From NCBI RefSeq assembly GCF_902459805.1, contig NZ_CABPST010000002.1:620001-684000 (forward strand): DNA of 64,000 nt, in the 5' to 3' direction. The stretch comes from Pandoraea bronchicola (GTDB lineage Bacteria > Pseudomonadota > Gammaproteobacteria > Burkholderiales > Burkholderiaceae). A model generated the notes under the pieces. It saw only the letters and a list, made by a program, of their open reading frames with translations. It had not been told where the DNA came from and did not search any database. The translations under genes and the position numbers were made by a program. Below, piece by piece: positions 18,383 to 26,997 of the stretch (position 1 is its first letter; the number at the start of each line of letters is the position of its first letter).

Positions 18383-19460
18383 AGAAATGATCCAGAAGCG
18401 CGGGACGCGGCGCGCCGAGAATCCACGGCGCGATGGTTTCACAATGTGCGGCGGCAAGCGTCACGCCGCTGTGGCAGGTCGCCAGAAATGCGCCCGGGCA
18501 AGCCTCAGAGGCCTCGTAAATCGGCAGACCGTCGGCCGTCATGACACGCAACGCCCCCCAGGCGCGCACCACGCGCACGTTCTTGAGCAAAGGGAACGGC
18601 GCAATGCCGCGACGCGCGATGTCGGCCAGCACGTCCGGGGTCACGCCATCGTTGAAGCCCACGTCTTCGGCCGAGTCGCCGAGCATGACCGAACCCTCAA
18701 CGGTTTGCCGCACATAGATCGTCGGATACGAGAGAAACGGCTTGACGCGTTCGGTCACGAGAATCTGGCCGCGCAGCGGCTTGACAGGCGCGTTCAGTCC
18801 CACCATCGGCGCGAGATCGCGATTGCCAAGGCCGGCAGCAAGCACCACGCGCCCGGCGTCGAAGGACGTATCGCCCATGCTCACACGGAATGCGCTGCCG
18901 ACCTGACGAATACCGGTCACACGTCCATTCGGCGCGTACTCGCCGCCCGCCTGCTCGAACGCGGCGAAGAGCGCTCGCAACGTGTACAGCGGGCTCACGT
19001 GCCCATCGTTCGGGGAGTAGATGCCACCTGCCACATCGGGGCCGATGGCCGGCAGACGCTCGGCCAGCGCGTCGTGATCGAGCACCTCGTACACGAGTGC
19101 AGGCTCGGCCTCCTGCAACTTGCGCATGCTCTCGACCTTGATCGCCAGTTCCTCCGGCGTTTGCGCAATGTTGAAGCCGCCGGGCCGCTGAAAGCCCACG
19201 GACACACCGGTGCGTGCGAACAACTCGTCGGCAAAGCCTTGCCAGGTATTGGCCGAGTGCAGCGACCAGCGCGCATAGTCCGTGCAGGTGCCTCCTTTGC
19301 CCTGCACCCAGACCAATCCGAAGTTGCCACGGGCAGCACGCAGCGAATTGTCTTCGCCATCGCAAACGACGACGCGTTGTCCGCGCTTGGCGAGCCCGTA
19401 GGCGATCGCCATGCCGACCAGGCCGCCGCCGATGACGGCGATATCGTATGTCTTTTGCAT
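18360..19460 (-). CDS. FAD-dependent amino/imino acid oxidoreductase (HcnC/opine-oxidase-B-like)
   Basis: A 366-residue DAO-fold flavoprotein with the FAD motif IGGGLVGMAIAYGLAKRG at residues 10-27. The C-terminal WGALRVMTADGLPIY region is typical of glycine-oxidase/HcnC-like dehydrogenases. It is the likely catalytic subunit that oxidises the C-N bond of the imported substrate, passing electrons to the [2Fe-2S] and FAD partners encoded immediately downstream. It starts three bases after the permease gene. Candidate substrates are an opine, hydroxyproline or another N-substituted amino acid; the sequence alone does not decide. Confidence 0.88.
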   Translation of the reverse strand: MQKTYDIAVIGGGLVGMAIAYGLAKRGQRVVVCDGEDNSLRAARGNFGLVWVQGKGGTCTDYARWSLHSANTWQGFADELFARTGVSVGFQRPGGFNIAQTPEELAIKVESMRKLQEAEPALVYEVLDHDALAERLPAIGPDVAGGIYSPNDGHVSPLYTLRALFAAFEQAGGEYAPNGRVTGIRQVGSAFRVSMGDTSFDAGRVVLAAGLGNRDLAPMVGLNAPVKPLRGQILVTERVKPFLSYPTIYVRQTVEGSVMLGDSAEDVGFNDGVTPDVLADIARRGIAPFPLLKNVRVVRAWGALRVMTADGLPIYEASEACPGAFLATCHSGVTLAAAHCETIAPWILGAPRPALLDHFYAKRFAA

Positions 19461-19463
19461 GTT

Positions 19464-20279
19464 TTAGTGATTCCCAACCAGAACCTTGTTCAGCCCATAG
19501 AGGCGATCGAGCAGCAGCATCACTGCCAGCGTCAGCCCGATGAGCAGCGTCGAAATCGCCGCCACACTCGGATCGACCGTCTCGCTCATGTTCATGTAAA
19601 TGCGCACCGGCAGCGTGATCGTCGTGGGCGACGTGACGAAGATCGTGGCTGTCAGCTCGTCGAAGCTGTTGATGAACGCCAGCACCCAGCCACCCGCCAC
19701 GCCCGGCAGAATCGCCGGCAACGTGATGCGGCGGAACGTTGTCCAGCGTCCCGCACCGAGCGAGCGCGCCGCACGTTCGGCTTCGTCGGCCTGCCCCACC
19801 AGCGCCGACATGATCAGACGCAGCGCGTACGGGAAGATCAGCAGCGCGTGGCAGGCAACGAGGCTCACGAACGATCCGCCCACGTCGAGCAGCGTGAACA
19901 ACCGCAGGAACGCAATGCCCAGTACCACCGGCGGAATCATTAGCGGCGAGAGCAAAAACGAATTGATCGCATCGCGTCCCGGGAAACGGTAGCGCGCCAG
20001 TCCCATCGCGGCTGGAACCGCCAACACCGTCGACACGCTGGCCGACGTCACGCCCAGCCACAGACTCGTGCGCAGCGCCGACTGGAAGTCCTCATCGCCC
20101 ATCAGTGACGAAAACCAGCGCAGCGAAAAGTGCTGCGTCGGGATCGACAGAAAGTTGTCCGGCGTGAACGCCACCAGACACACCACCACCAGCGGCGCGA
20201 GAATGAAGACGAGAAACAGCACGTGAAACGCGAGCGCCGCTGCACCGTTACGATCGAATTGAGGATCTTGTCGATTCAT
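19464..20279 (-). CDS. ABC transporter permease, PotC-like
   Basis: A 271-residue inner-membrane permease with six predicted helices and the BPD_transp_1 EAA loop AERAARSLGAGRWTTFRRITLP near residues 165-185, as in PotC/PotI of the polyamine/opine/iron class. It sits between the second permease and the catalytic flavoprotein in the operon. Confidence 0.9.
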   Translation of the reverse strand: MNRQDPQFDRNGAAALAFHVLFLVFILAPLVVVCLVAFTPDNFLSIPTQHFSLRWFSSLMGDEDFQSALRTSLWLGVTSASVSTVLAVPAAMGLARYRFPGRDAINSFLLSPLMIPPVVLGIAFLRLFTLLDVGGSFVSLVACHALLIFPYALRLIMSALVGQADEAERAARSLGAGRWTTFRRITLPAILPGVAGGWVLAFINSFDELTATIFVTSPTTITLPVRIYMNMSETVDPSVAAISTLLIGLTLAVMLLLDRLYGLNKVLVGNH

Positions 20280-20288
20280 ATCCCCTCC

Positions 20289-21227
20289 TCAACCGAGACG
20301 GCGCGTGAAGCGCTTCTCGAGTGCGCGGTTATATCCACTGATGATGACGACGTTGACGATCAGCAGCACGATGGCAATAGCAGCACCCAGCGGCCAGTTC
20401 AGCGTGCCGAGAAACTCGTCGTAAGCCGTGGTCGCCACCACCTTCAGGCGACGCCCGCCAATCAGCGCCGGCGTAGCGAAGGCACTTGCCGTGAGCGCGA
20501 ACACGATCAGGCTGCCCGAGAGAATTCCCGGCGTGATCTGAGGCAGCACCACGCGCCACATCACGGTCGCGCGTCCCGCACCGAGCGAGCGCGCAGCGTG
20601 CGCCACGGCCGGGTCGAGCCGGGTGAGCGAAGTCCACACCGAAAGCACCATAAGCGGCACGAGCACATGGACCAGCGCCACCGTGACCGCGCCCATCGTG
20701 AAAAGCATCTGCAACGGATGATCGATCAGCCCCAACTTCACGAGCACCGTGTTTACCAGTCCCTCGCGGCCCAGCAAAATCGACCAGCCCAGCGTGCGCA
20801 CGACGACCGAGATCAGCAGCGGCCCGAGCACCAGCACCAGACAAAGCGATCGCCACGGATCGCGCATGCGGAACAGGAAGTAAGCCTCCGGCACGCCGAC
20901 CAGTACACACAGCACCGTCACGCCGACGGAGAGCAGCAGCGTGCGCAGGAATATCTCGTAGAAATAGCTGTCCGTGAGAATGTCGACGTAATGCTGCAGT
21001 GAGATCGTCGGCAGGATCCCGCCAAGATTCGGGTCGAAGCCATGCAGGCTCAACACGAACGTCAGCACAAGTGGCACCGCCAGCAGCACGAGGAAGTAGA
21101 TCGTCGCTGGCATCACCAGCGTCCAGGCCGCGCGACGCTGGCTGGCCATCTCGGGTGAGACCGCCGCAGTCGCCTTCATCTCGGGCATGTTGCTGGCTCC
21201 CGATGGCGTAGACGTCGCGGCGTTCAT
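20289..21227 (-). CDS. ABC transporter permease, PotB-like
   Basis: A 312-residue permease with an extended N-terminal cytoplasmic segment and six helices. The EAA loop VAHAARSLGAGRATVMWRVV lies near residues 210-230. The ATG at 21227 has a strong AGGAGGG ribosome site and overlaps the stop of the ATPase gene as ATGA, so the two are translationally coupled. It forms the membrane channel with the PotC-like protein. Confidence 0.9.
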   Translation of the reverse strand: MNAATSTPSGASNMPEMKATAAVSPEMASQRRAAWTLVMPATIYFLVLLAVPLVLTFVLSLHGFDPNLGGILPTISLQHYVDILTDSYFYEIFLRTLLLSVGVTVLCVLVGVPEAYFLFRMRDPWRSLCLVLVLGPLLISVVVRTLGWSILLGREGLVNTVLVKLGLIDHPLQMLFTMGAVTVALVHVLVPLMVLSVWTSLTRLDPAVAHAARSLGAGRATVMWRVVLPQITPGILSGSLIVFALTASAFATPALIGGRRLKVVATTAYDEFLGTLNWPLGAAIAIVLLIVNVVIISGYNRALEKRFTRRLG

Positions 21228-22312
21228 GTGCCCTCCTGCACGAGACGCAGTGCATCGTCGGCCCAATCAAGCCCGACCGCTTCGCCATCGTTCGCCGCAA
21301 CGACGCCGTCATTCGATACCAGCACACGCAGTTCACCCAGCGCCGTGGACACCGTGAGCACCCAATGGCTGCCGTGGAAGCTGCGCTGGCCCACGCGGCC
21401 GGCGAGCCGTCCCGCGCTCGCCGGTGTCAGGCGAATGCGCTCGGGCCGCAGGCTGAACGTGACCGGCCCACTCGCACCCATCGCAACGCCGGCCGGCACC
21501 GCGCCGGCGTGCGCGGGCGACACGGCGAGCCGGTGCCCTTGCGCGTCGAGCACCGCCACGCCGCCGCGCACGTCAAGCTGACCCGTGATGAGATTGGTCT
21601 GGCCGATGAAGTGCGCGGCAAACGTGGCACGCGGGTCTTCGTACACCTCGTGCGGCGCATCGATGCGCACCACACGTCCGGCGTTGAGCAACACCACACG
21701 GTCGCTGATGGCCAGCGCCTCGGCCTGGTCGTGCGTGACCATGATAGTGGTCGTGCCGACCTTGCGCTGAATGGCGCGCAACTCATCTTGCATCTGTTCG
21801 CGCAGCTTCGCGTCGAGGTTCGACAGTGGCTCGTCGAGTAACAGCACCGGGGGGGCGATCACCAGCGCGCGGGCAAGCGCCACCCGCTGACGCTGACCGC
21901 CCGAGAGTTCGCGCGGATAGCGCTGCGCATGCTGGCCGAGGTGCACGAGTTCCAGCGCGTCCTGCACGCGGCGCTGCTTCTGCCCGGGGTCCACACGGCG
22001 CATATCCAGACCGAAAGCGACATTCTGCGCCACGGTCATGTGCGGGAACAGCGCATAGCTCTGGAACACGATACCGAGCCCGCGCTTCTCCGGCGGCACC
22101 GGCGTGAGGTCGCGGCCCTCAAGCAAAATGCGGCCGGCGCTCGGCACGACGAACCCGGCGATCATCTGCAAGGTCGTGGTCTTGCCGCAGCCTGACGGGC
22201 CCAGCAGGGAGATGAATTCGCCCTGTGCAATCGACAGATCGACGCCCTCGACCGCAACGGTGTCACCAAAGCGTTTGCCGAGTTGCTCGAGACGCAAGTA
22301 TGGGGTGCTCAT
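21224..22312 (-). CDS. ABC transporter ATP-binding protein, PotA-like
   Basis: A 362-residue ATPase. Walker A is GPSGCGKTT (residues 38-46), the signature is LSGGQRQRVALARAL and Walker B is LLLDEPLSNLDA. A C-terminal TOBE domain (about 280-360, starting SLRPERIRL) is typical of PotA/FbpC/UgpC importers. The ATG at 22312 begins the conserved part; an upstream in-frame start at 22372 would add 20 unrelated residues overlapping the binding-protein gene. Confidence 0.92.
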   Translation of the reverse strand: MSTPYLRLEQLGKRFGDTVAVEGVDLSIAQGEFISLLGPSGCGKTTTLQMIAGFVVPSAGRILLEGRDLTPVPPEKRGLGIVFQSYALFPHMTVAQNVAFGLDMRRVDPGQKQRRVQDALELVHLGQHAQRYPRELSGGQRQRVALARALVIAPPVLLLDEPLSNLDAKLREQMQDELRAIQRKVGTTTIMVTHDQAEALAISDRVVLLNAGRVVRIDAPHEVYEDPRATFAAHFIGQTNLITGQLDVRGGVAVLDAQGHRLAVSPAHAGAVPAGVAMGASGPVTFSLRPERIRLTPASAGRLAGRVGQRSFHGSHWVLTVSTALGELRVLVSNDGVVAANDGEAVGLDWADDALRLVQEGT

Positions 22313-22335
22313 GACGCTTGTGATCTCCGTGCGCC

Positions 22336-23403
22336 TTAACGCTCGATCTGACGGTTCCAGCGCTGCGTCCACTCAGCGCGCTTGGCGTTGACGACGTCCC
22401 AATCGACACGCACGAGCTTGTCGATCTGCGCAGGCGATGGCACACGTGCCGCGACGGACATCGACAATTGCGTCTTCTTGTTGGACGGCGCAACCCCCTG
22501 GCTTTCGGCGAGGACAGCTTGCGTCTGCGGCGAGAGAATCGTCTGAATGAATTTCTGCGCGAGCGCGTCGTTGGCCGACTTGTCCACCGCGCACATGCCC
22601 ATGCCGAGGGCTACCGCACCTTCCTTCGGATACACGAACTCGACGGGAATGCCCTGCTGACGCAGCGCCTGCACACGGCCATTGCCCCATACGGCGATAC
22701 CGACTTCATCCGCCTGGAACAGCTCGGCGATCTTGCCCGGCGACGGATCGAACGACAGTACGTTCGGTGCGATCTTCTCCATTTCGCGGAAACCCGGATC
22801 GATGTTGGTGTCGCTGCCGCCATTGAGCTTCGACTCGACAAGCAGGGCATGCAGGCCATAGGTGTTCTTGATGCTCGGCATCACGAGCTTGCCCTTGTAC
22901 TTCGGATCGGAGAGTTCTTTCCACGACGTCGGCGCGGGCCAGCCCTTCGACTGGAACAGACGCGTGTTGTAAGCGATCCCCGTAGCGATCAGCCCGGCGG
23001 CAACGGCATTGCCGCTCTTGAACTTCGCGATGTCGTACAGATCCTGATAGACCGGTGCGTCGGCGAGTTTGCCGCAGAAGCCCATCTGAATGGCCTGATA
23101 CATCGGACCATCGTCGAGGAAGACGACGTCCATGCCGGCTTTACCCTTTTGCGCCTGCAGCTTGGCAAGGGTTGTCGTCGAATCGCCAGGCACGATCACC
23201 ACCTTGGTGCCGGGGTTCGCCCGTTCGAATCCGGGAATGACGTCCTTCTTGAGCATCTGCTCAAACGAGCCGCCATAGGCGCCGACATACAGGGTCGTGT
23301 CGGCATAAGCGGCCGTGGCACCGAATACCCATCCGGCAACACCGACGGATACGGCGGCGGCGCGGCCAAGCGTGCGAAGCGTTTGGGGAACGACAGTCTT
23401 CAT
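22336..23403 (-). CDS. Extracellular solute-binding protein, PotD/opine-binding-like
   Basis: A 355-residue periplasmic binding protein with a signal peptide cleaved after AYA (about residue 35). The mature protein has the PotD/PotF-like fold, including LYVGAYGGSFEQM at its N-terminus and the VWGNGRVQALRQQG region. Related proteins bind polyamines, opines or spermidine-like compounds. It is the first gene of the eight-gene operon that ends with RidA, and it faces a divergent LysR gene across a 172-base AT-rich region. Confidence 0.9.
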   Translation of the reverse strand: MKTVVPQTLRTLGRAAAVSVGVAGWVFGATAAYADTTLYVGAYGGSFEQMLKKDVIPGFERANPGTKVVIVPGDSTTTLAKLQAQKGKAGMDVVFLDDGPMYQAIQMGFCGKLADAPVYQDLYDIAKFKSGNAVAAGLIATGIAYNTRLFQSKGWPAPTSWKELSDPKYKGKLVMPSIKNTYGLHALLVESKLNGGSDTNIDPGFREMEKIAPNVLSFDPSPGKIAELFQADEVGIAVWGNGRVQALRQQGIPVEFVYPKEGAVALGMGMCAVDKSANDALAQKFIQTILSPQTQAVLAESQGVAPSNKKTQLSMSVAARVPSPAQIDKLVRVDWDVVNAKRAEWTQRWNRQIER

Positions 23404-23454
23404 CGAGAGGCTCCTTGCGTGATGCAGTGTTATGTGATGTTATGGCCCGGCATT

Positions 23455-23488
23455 ACGAAAAAAATCAAACTATTGCGTGGTTTTCGTA
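23455..23488. promoter_or_regulatory. Inverted repeat in the divergent binding-protein/LysR promoter region
   Basis: TACGAAAA (23455-23462) and TTTTCGTA (23481-23488) are a perfect eight-base inverted repeat separated by 18 bases. It sits in a notably AT-rich 172-base region between the binding-protein gene and the divergent LysR gene, the expected place for the LysR recognition and activation sites. Confidence 0.5.
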
Positions 23489-23575
23489 GAGTCATTTTCG
23501 ACACACCCACCGTCAAATCACATTTTTTAGCCCGACCATACGTAAATGTTATGGAATGGGTCAGACGAGGCTTCG

Positions 23576-24466
23576 ATGAAGATCCGGCAGTTGGAGGCAT
23601 TTCGCGCGCTGATCCTGCGCCAGACGGTCACGCGTGCAGCCGACATGCTTCACATCTCCCAACCGGCGGTCACTCGCCTGATCAACGATCTGGAGGCCGA
23701 CGTAGGGTTTTCCTTATTCGACCGGATCAATGGCCGGTTGAACCCGACGCCCGAAGCAATGGTGCTGTTCGAGGAGGTGGAGCGCTCGTTTGCGGGCATC
23801 GACCGTATCGCGCAAACGGCCGAGCAGATCAAGTCGCTGCGGCGCGGCTCGCTGCATATCGCCGGTGCGCCCGCCCTCGCGCTGGAATTCCTGCCGACGA
23901 CCCTGACCGGCTTCATGCGCGAACATCCGGGCATCAGCACCACGTTGCTGATTCACGCGTCGAGCATCGTGGTGGATATGGTGGTCGGGCGCCGTTGCGA
24001 CGTGGGTTTCATCGCTCACCCACTCACGCATGCGGGGGTCAACGTCGAGACACTGCACCGTGCGCCCATGCGCTGTATCCTGCCCCTCGGCCATCGTCTG
24101 GCAGAGCGCGATGTGATCCATCCCGAAGACTTGCGCGACGAGTCGTTCGTGTCGTATCCGAAGGAATTCGACGGGCGGATGTATATCGACCGCATTTTCG
24201 CCGAGCGGCAGATCGACCGGGTGATGAGCGCAGAATCGCAACTGTCCGCAGCGATTTGCGTGTTGGTGCAGCACGGTGCGGGCGTGGCAATCATCGATCA
24301 GATCACAGCCCGCTATGCGGCGGGTCGTGTCATCGTCAAGCCATTCGAGCCGGCAGTCCTGTCGGGCTTCTCGCTCGTCACCTCGACGCAGCACCCGCCC
24401 TCGCAACTCGCAAAGGCCTTCGTCGACTATACGAAGCAGCGCATGATCGCGCAGTTCGGCGACTGA
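23576..24466 (+). CDS. LysR-family regulator of the adjacent amine-catabolic operon
   Basis: A 296-residue LysR regulator starting MKIRQLEAF. The N-terminal winged helix (residues 1-60) contains the TRAADMLHISQPAVTRLI recognition region. The effector domain (about 90-290) resembles that of NocR/OccR-type opine-responsive regulators and other amino-acid-responsive LysR proteins. Divergent placement suggests it activates the operon at 23403-16231 in response to the imported substrate. The start at 23576 is chosen over an upstream ATG ten codons earlier because the family's N-terminus begins here. Confidence 0.88.
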   Translation: MKIRQLEAFRALILRQTVTRAADMLHISQPAVTRLINDLEADVGFSLFDRINGRLNPTPEAMVLFEEVERSFAGIDRIAQTAEQIKSLRRGSLHIAGAPALALEFLPTTLTGFMREHPGISTTLLIHASSIVVDMVVGRRCDVGFIAHPLTHAGVNVETLHRAPMRCILPLGHRLAERDVIHPEDLRDESFVSYPKEFDGRMYIDRIFAERQIDRVMSAESQLSAAICVLVQHGAGVAIIDQITARYAAGRVIVKPFEPAVLSGFSLVTSTQHPPSQLAKAFVDYTKQRMIAQFGD

Positions 24467-24529
24467 GCCGCCACGGCTCCGCCCCCTGTGGCCGACTCGC
24501 GCACAGGCCTTGCCTGACGCAGCACGCGG

Positions 24530-24979
24530 TTGATAAGCTCTCGGCCGGCCAGCGACCGGACGCCCCCATGCGCCCCGGGTGCCGGTGCCGAGACGCTTCA
24601 TCCCATCAAGACGTCCAGGCACGCGCTGGCCGGTCCGGTATTCGATCGCGACGACGCCGTGCATGAGAATGAGGACGGCAACGAAACGGTCGACGTCAAC
24701 ACGTACACTTCGGGCGACAAAGCCTTTCAGACCGGGGTGTTCAAGTCCGGCCCGGTGCGGGAAGAGATCCGTTCAGCGCCCGGGTATCCGTACACGGAAT
24801 TGCTGGTTTTTCTGAGCGGCGGGGCGAAGTTCACCTCAAGCGACGGCAATGTCGTCGACGCCGGCCCGGGGGACGCCGTCACCTTGCCGAAGGGCTGGAC
24901 GGGGGTGTTCGAATCGAGCGGCTACACGAAGCTGTACGCCGTATACGATCCGGAAGCGCCATTGCATATCGGACAGTAG
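24530..24979 (+). CDS. Cupin-domain protein
   Basis: A 149-residue protein with a single cupin_3-like domain in about residues 65-140: the pattern TELLVFLSGGAKFTSSDG followed by GPGDAVTLPKGWTG is the two-strand cupin core. The usual metal histidines are not obvious, so a binding rather than enzymatic role is possible. The first 30 residues are poor in conserved character and the true start may be further in; no other ATG is available until deep in the domain. It follows the LysR gene by 63 bases and may be co-transcribed with it. Confidence 0.65.
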   Translation: MISSRPASDRTPPCAPGAGAETLHPIKTSRHALAGPVFDRDDAVHENEDGNETVDVNTYTSGDKAFQTGVFKSGPVREEIRSAPGYPYTELLVFLSGGAKFTSSDGNVVDAGPGDAVTLPKGWTGVFESSGYTKLYAVYDPEAPLHIGQ

Positions 24980-25124
24980 GCGACGGTGTGTCAACCGCGT
25001 CGGCGCGAAGCGCAGCGATGCTCAGGCCGCCGACGCGACGGCCATTCGAAACGAGTCCACTGGTGCGGTAAAACAGCAAAATCGGCAAATCGTCTGTCGA
25101 TACATTGGTGTCCAAGGAGCGCAG

Positions 25125-25958
25125 ATGAAACCCGAGACCCGCCTTCGTTATGCCCAACGCATGGAGCCCGTGCTGGCATGGCTTGCCAGCCATCCGGACA
25201 GCACACCGGATCTGTATCACCTCGCGGAGTTGGCATGCCTGTCGCCGTATCACTTTCACCGCATCTACCGCGCCTTGCTCGGTGAGACGGTGAACGGCAC
25301 GGTGCAGCGCATTCGCATGCACCGTGCGGCGGTGGCGTTGGCCGGGTCTGAGGATTCGATGCGTGTTGTGGCGTCGCGAGCCGGCTATGCGTCGGATGCG
25401 GCCTTCAACCGGGCCTTCGGTGCGTTCTTCGGCATGCCGCCGGGACGCTACCGCGACGCTCGCTCCGGACCTATCGATCCCCAGGAGCTCACCATGTATC
25501 CGATTACCGTCGAGTCGTTCCCCGCCACTACCCTCGCCGTGCTCAGGCACAGCGGCAGCTATCAGGAAATCGGCCCCGTGTTCGTGCGCGCGTTCATGCT
25601 CGCCGCGGCCCACGGGCTGGCACAACCGGACGCCACAGGCTTCGGTGTGTATTTCGACGACCCTGAACAGGTCCCCGCCGAGCAATTGCGTTCGCTGGCG
25701 GGCGTATCGGTGCCCGCCGATGCCGATCTCGGCAACGATCTGGAGCGCTTCGAGATTCCGGCCGGGCGTTGTGCCGTCTTGACTTATACCGGGCCGTATA
25801 ACGAAATGAGCCAGCCATATCAGTGGCTCTTTTCGGCGTGGCTGCCCAACAGCGGCCTGGAGCCAGCCGACTTCCCGATGTTCGAGCAGTATCTCAACGA
25901 TCCCCGCTCGACGCCTGCGGCGCAGTTGCGCACCCGGATCTGCCTGCCGGTGAAGTGA
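25125..25958 (+). CDS. AraC-family regulator with GyrI-like effector domain
   Basis: A 277-residue regulator: two AraC helix-turn-helix motifs in residues about 20-115 (LAELACLSPYHFHRIYRALLG and VASRAGYASDAAFNRAFGAFF), then a GyrI-like small-molecule-binding domain from about 125 to the end (VESFPATTLAVLRHSG ... RCAVLTYTGPY). This is the SbmC/Rob-like layout used for drug- or small-molecule-responsive control. AAGGAG precedes the ATG. Its last 65 bases overlap the convergent mnmH gene. Confidence 0.9.
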   Translation: MKPETRLRYAQRMEPVLAWLASHPDSTPDLYHLAELACLSPYHFHRIYRALLGETVNGTVQRIRMHRAAVALAGSEDSMRVVASRAGYASDAAFNRAFGAFFGMPPGRYRDARSGPIDPQELTMYPITVESFPATTLAVLRHSGSYQEIGPVFVRAFMLAAAHGLAQPDATGFGVYFDDPEQVPAEQLRSLAGVSVPADADLGNDLERFEIPAGRCAVLTYTGPYNEMSQPYQWLFSAWLPNSGLEPADFPMFEQYLNDPRSTPAAQLRTRICLPVK

Positions 25959-26997
25959 GCGCGAGCAAGGCCTGCGCTTGCGTGTGCAGGTCTTGCGCCC
26001 CCGGATGAAACTCGAACGGGATGGCCTTCGCCAACCCGTGCAGCATCTTGCGCGAGCTTCGCGAATACGCGGGATCGTAATGCCGGGTGATGAGCGCTTC
26101 CGACAGTTCGCGCTGCTGCCCGGCATCGAGCAGCGTCAACCATTGATCGACGACTGCGCGTCCGTGAAGCGGCACCAACCGAAGCAGTTGCGTGCGGAAG
26201 TGCTCAGGCGCCATCAGCAAATGACCGTACTCCTGCATTAACAGGTCGACACGCTCTTCAAGAGAGACGTTGACCTCGACACATGTCGTCGTGCCACGCA
26301 GCGACGACATCAGCGACTCGGGCAGCGTAATGAGCCCGATACGACGGCTCTCCGCTTCGACGAACACCGGCCGCTTCGGATCGAAAGCACGCAATGTCCC
26401 GACCAACGACGTATCGAACGATTTTTGCGACGGCTGTGGAACGTCTGGCATCGCCCCGAGCAAAGAACCGCGATGCCTGGCGAGCGCTTCGAGATCGAGC
26501 GCCTGAGCACCGGCGCCGGCCAGTGCGTGCAGCAGGCGGGTCTTGCCGCTACCCGTGTGCCCCGTCAGCACGATGTACTCGAGCGTCGGCGGCAGCGCCT
26601 CGAGCGCAGTCACGACCTCACGCCGGTAGGTCTTGTAGCCGCCCTCGAGCTGCCGCGCTCGCCAGCCGATCATGTTCATCATGACGGTCATCGACGCGGA
26701 GCGCATACCGCCTCGCCAGCAATAGATGAGCGGGCGCCAATTGCGCGGCCGGTCGGCAAACGTCGTGTCGAGATGCGCCGCGATGTTGCGCGCGACCATG
26801 GCCGCGCCCACGCGCGAGGCGTCGAACGGGGACTCCTGCTTGTACATCGTGCCGACGATGACGCGCTCTTCGTTGCTGAGCACCGGCACGTTGATGGCGC
26901 CGGGGATGTGGTCGTCTGCAAACTCGAGCGGTGTGCGAACGTCGATGATGTCGTCGAAGTCGCCGGCACTGTCCAGACCAACGCGCTGAAGGTTCAT
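25894..26997 (-). CDS. mnmH: tRNA 2-selenouridine synthase
   Basis: A 367-residue SelU/MnmH protein, which converts 2-thiouridine at the wobble position of certain tRNAs to geranyl-2-thiouridine and then 2-selenouridine using selenophosphate. The N-terminal rhodanese domain carries the catalytic Cys93 in IYCWRGGMRS. It is followed by a P-loop domain with Walker A GHTGSGKT at 146-153. Length is normal for the family. The start overlaps the stop of the preceding TPR lipoprotein gene by four bases. The selenophosphate synthase gene is not in this window. Confidence 0.93.
   Translation of the reverse strand: MNLQRVGLDSAGDFDDIIDVRTPLEFADDHIPGAINVPVLSNEERVIVGTMYKQESPFDASRVGAAMVARNIAAHLDTTFADRPRNWRPLIYCWRGGMRSASMTVMMNMIGWRARQLEGGYKTYRREVVTALEALPPTLEYIVLTGHTGSGKTRLLHALAGAGAQALDLEALARHRGSLLGAMPDVPQPSQKSFDTSLVGTLRAFDPKRPVFVEAESRRIGLITLPESLMSSLRGTTTCVEVNVSLEERVDLLMQEYGHLLMAPEHFRTQLLRLVPLHGRAVVDQWLTLLDAGQQRELSEALITRHYDPAYSRSSRKMLHGLAKAIPFEFHPGAQDLHTQAQALLALTSPAGRSGCATAPQASSGDR

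Noticed and set aside
16554-19943. A 1129-codon open frame on the plus strand opposite the amine-dehydrogenase subunits
   Set aside because: Arg/His/Gln-rich shadow translation; it covers three overlapping genes with clear cofactor motifs on the other strand.
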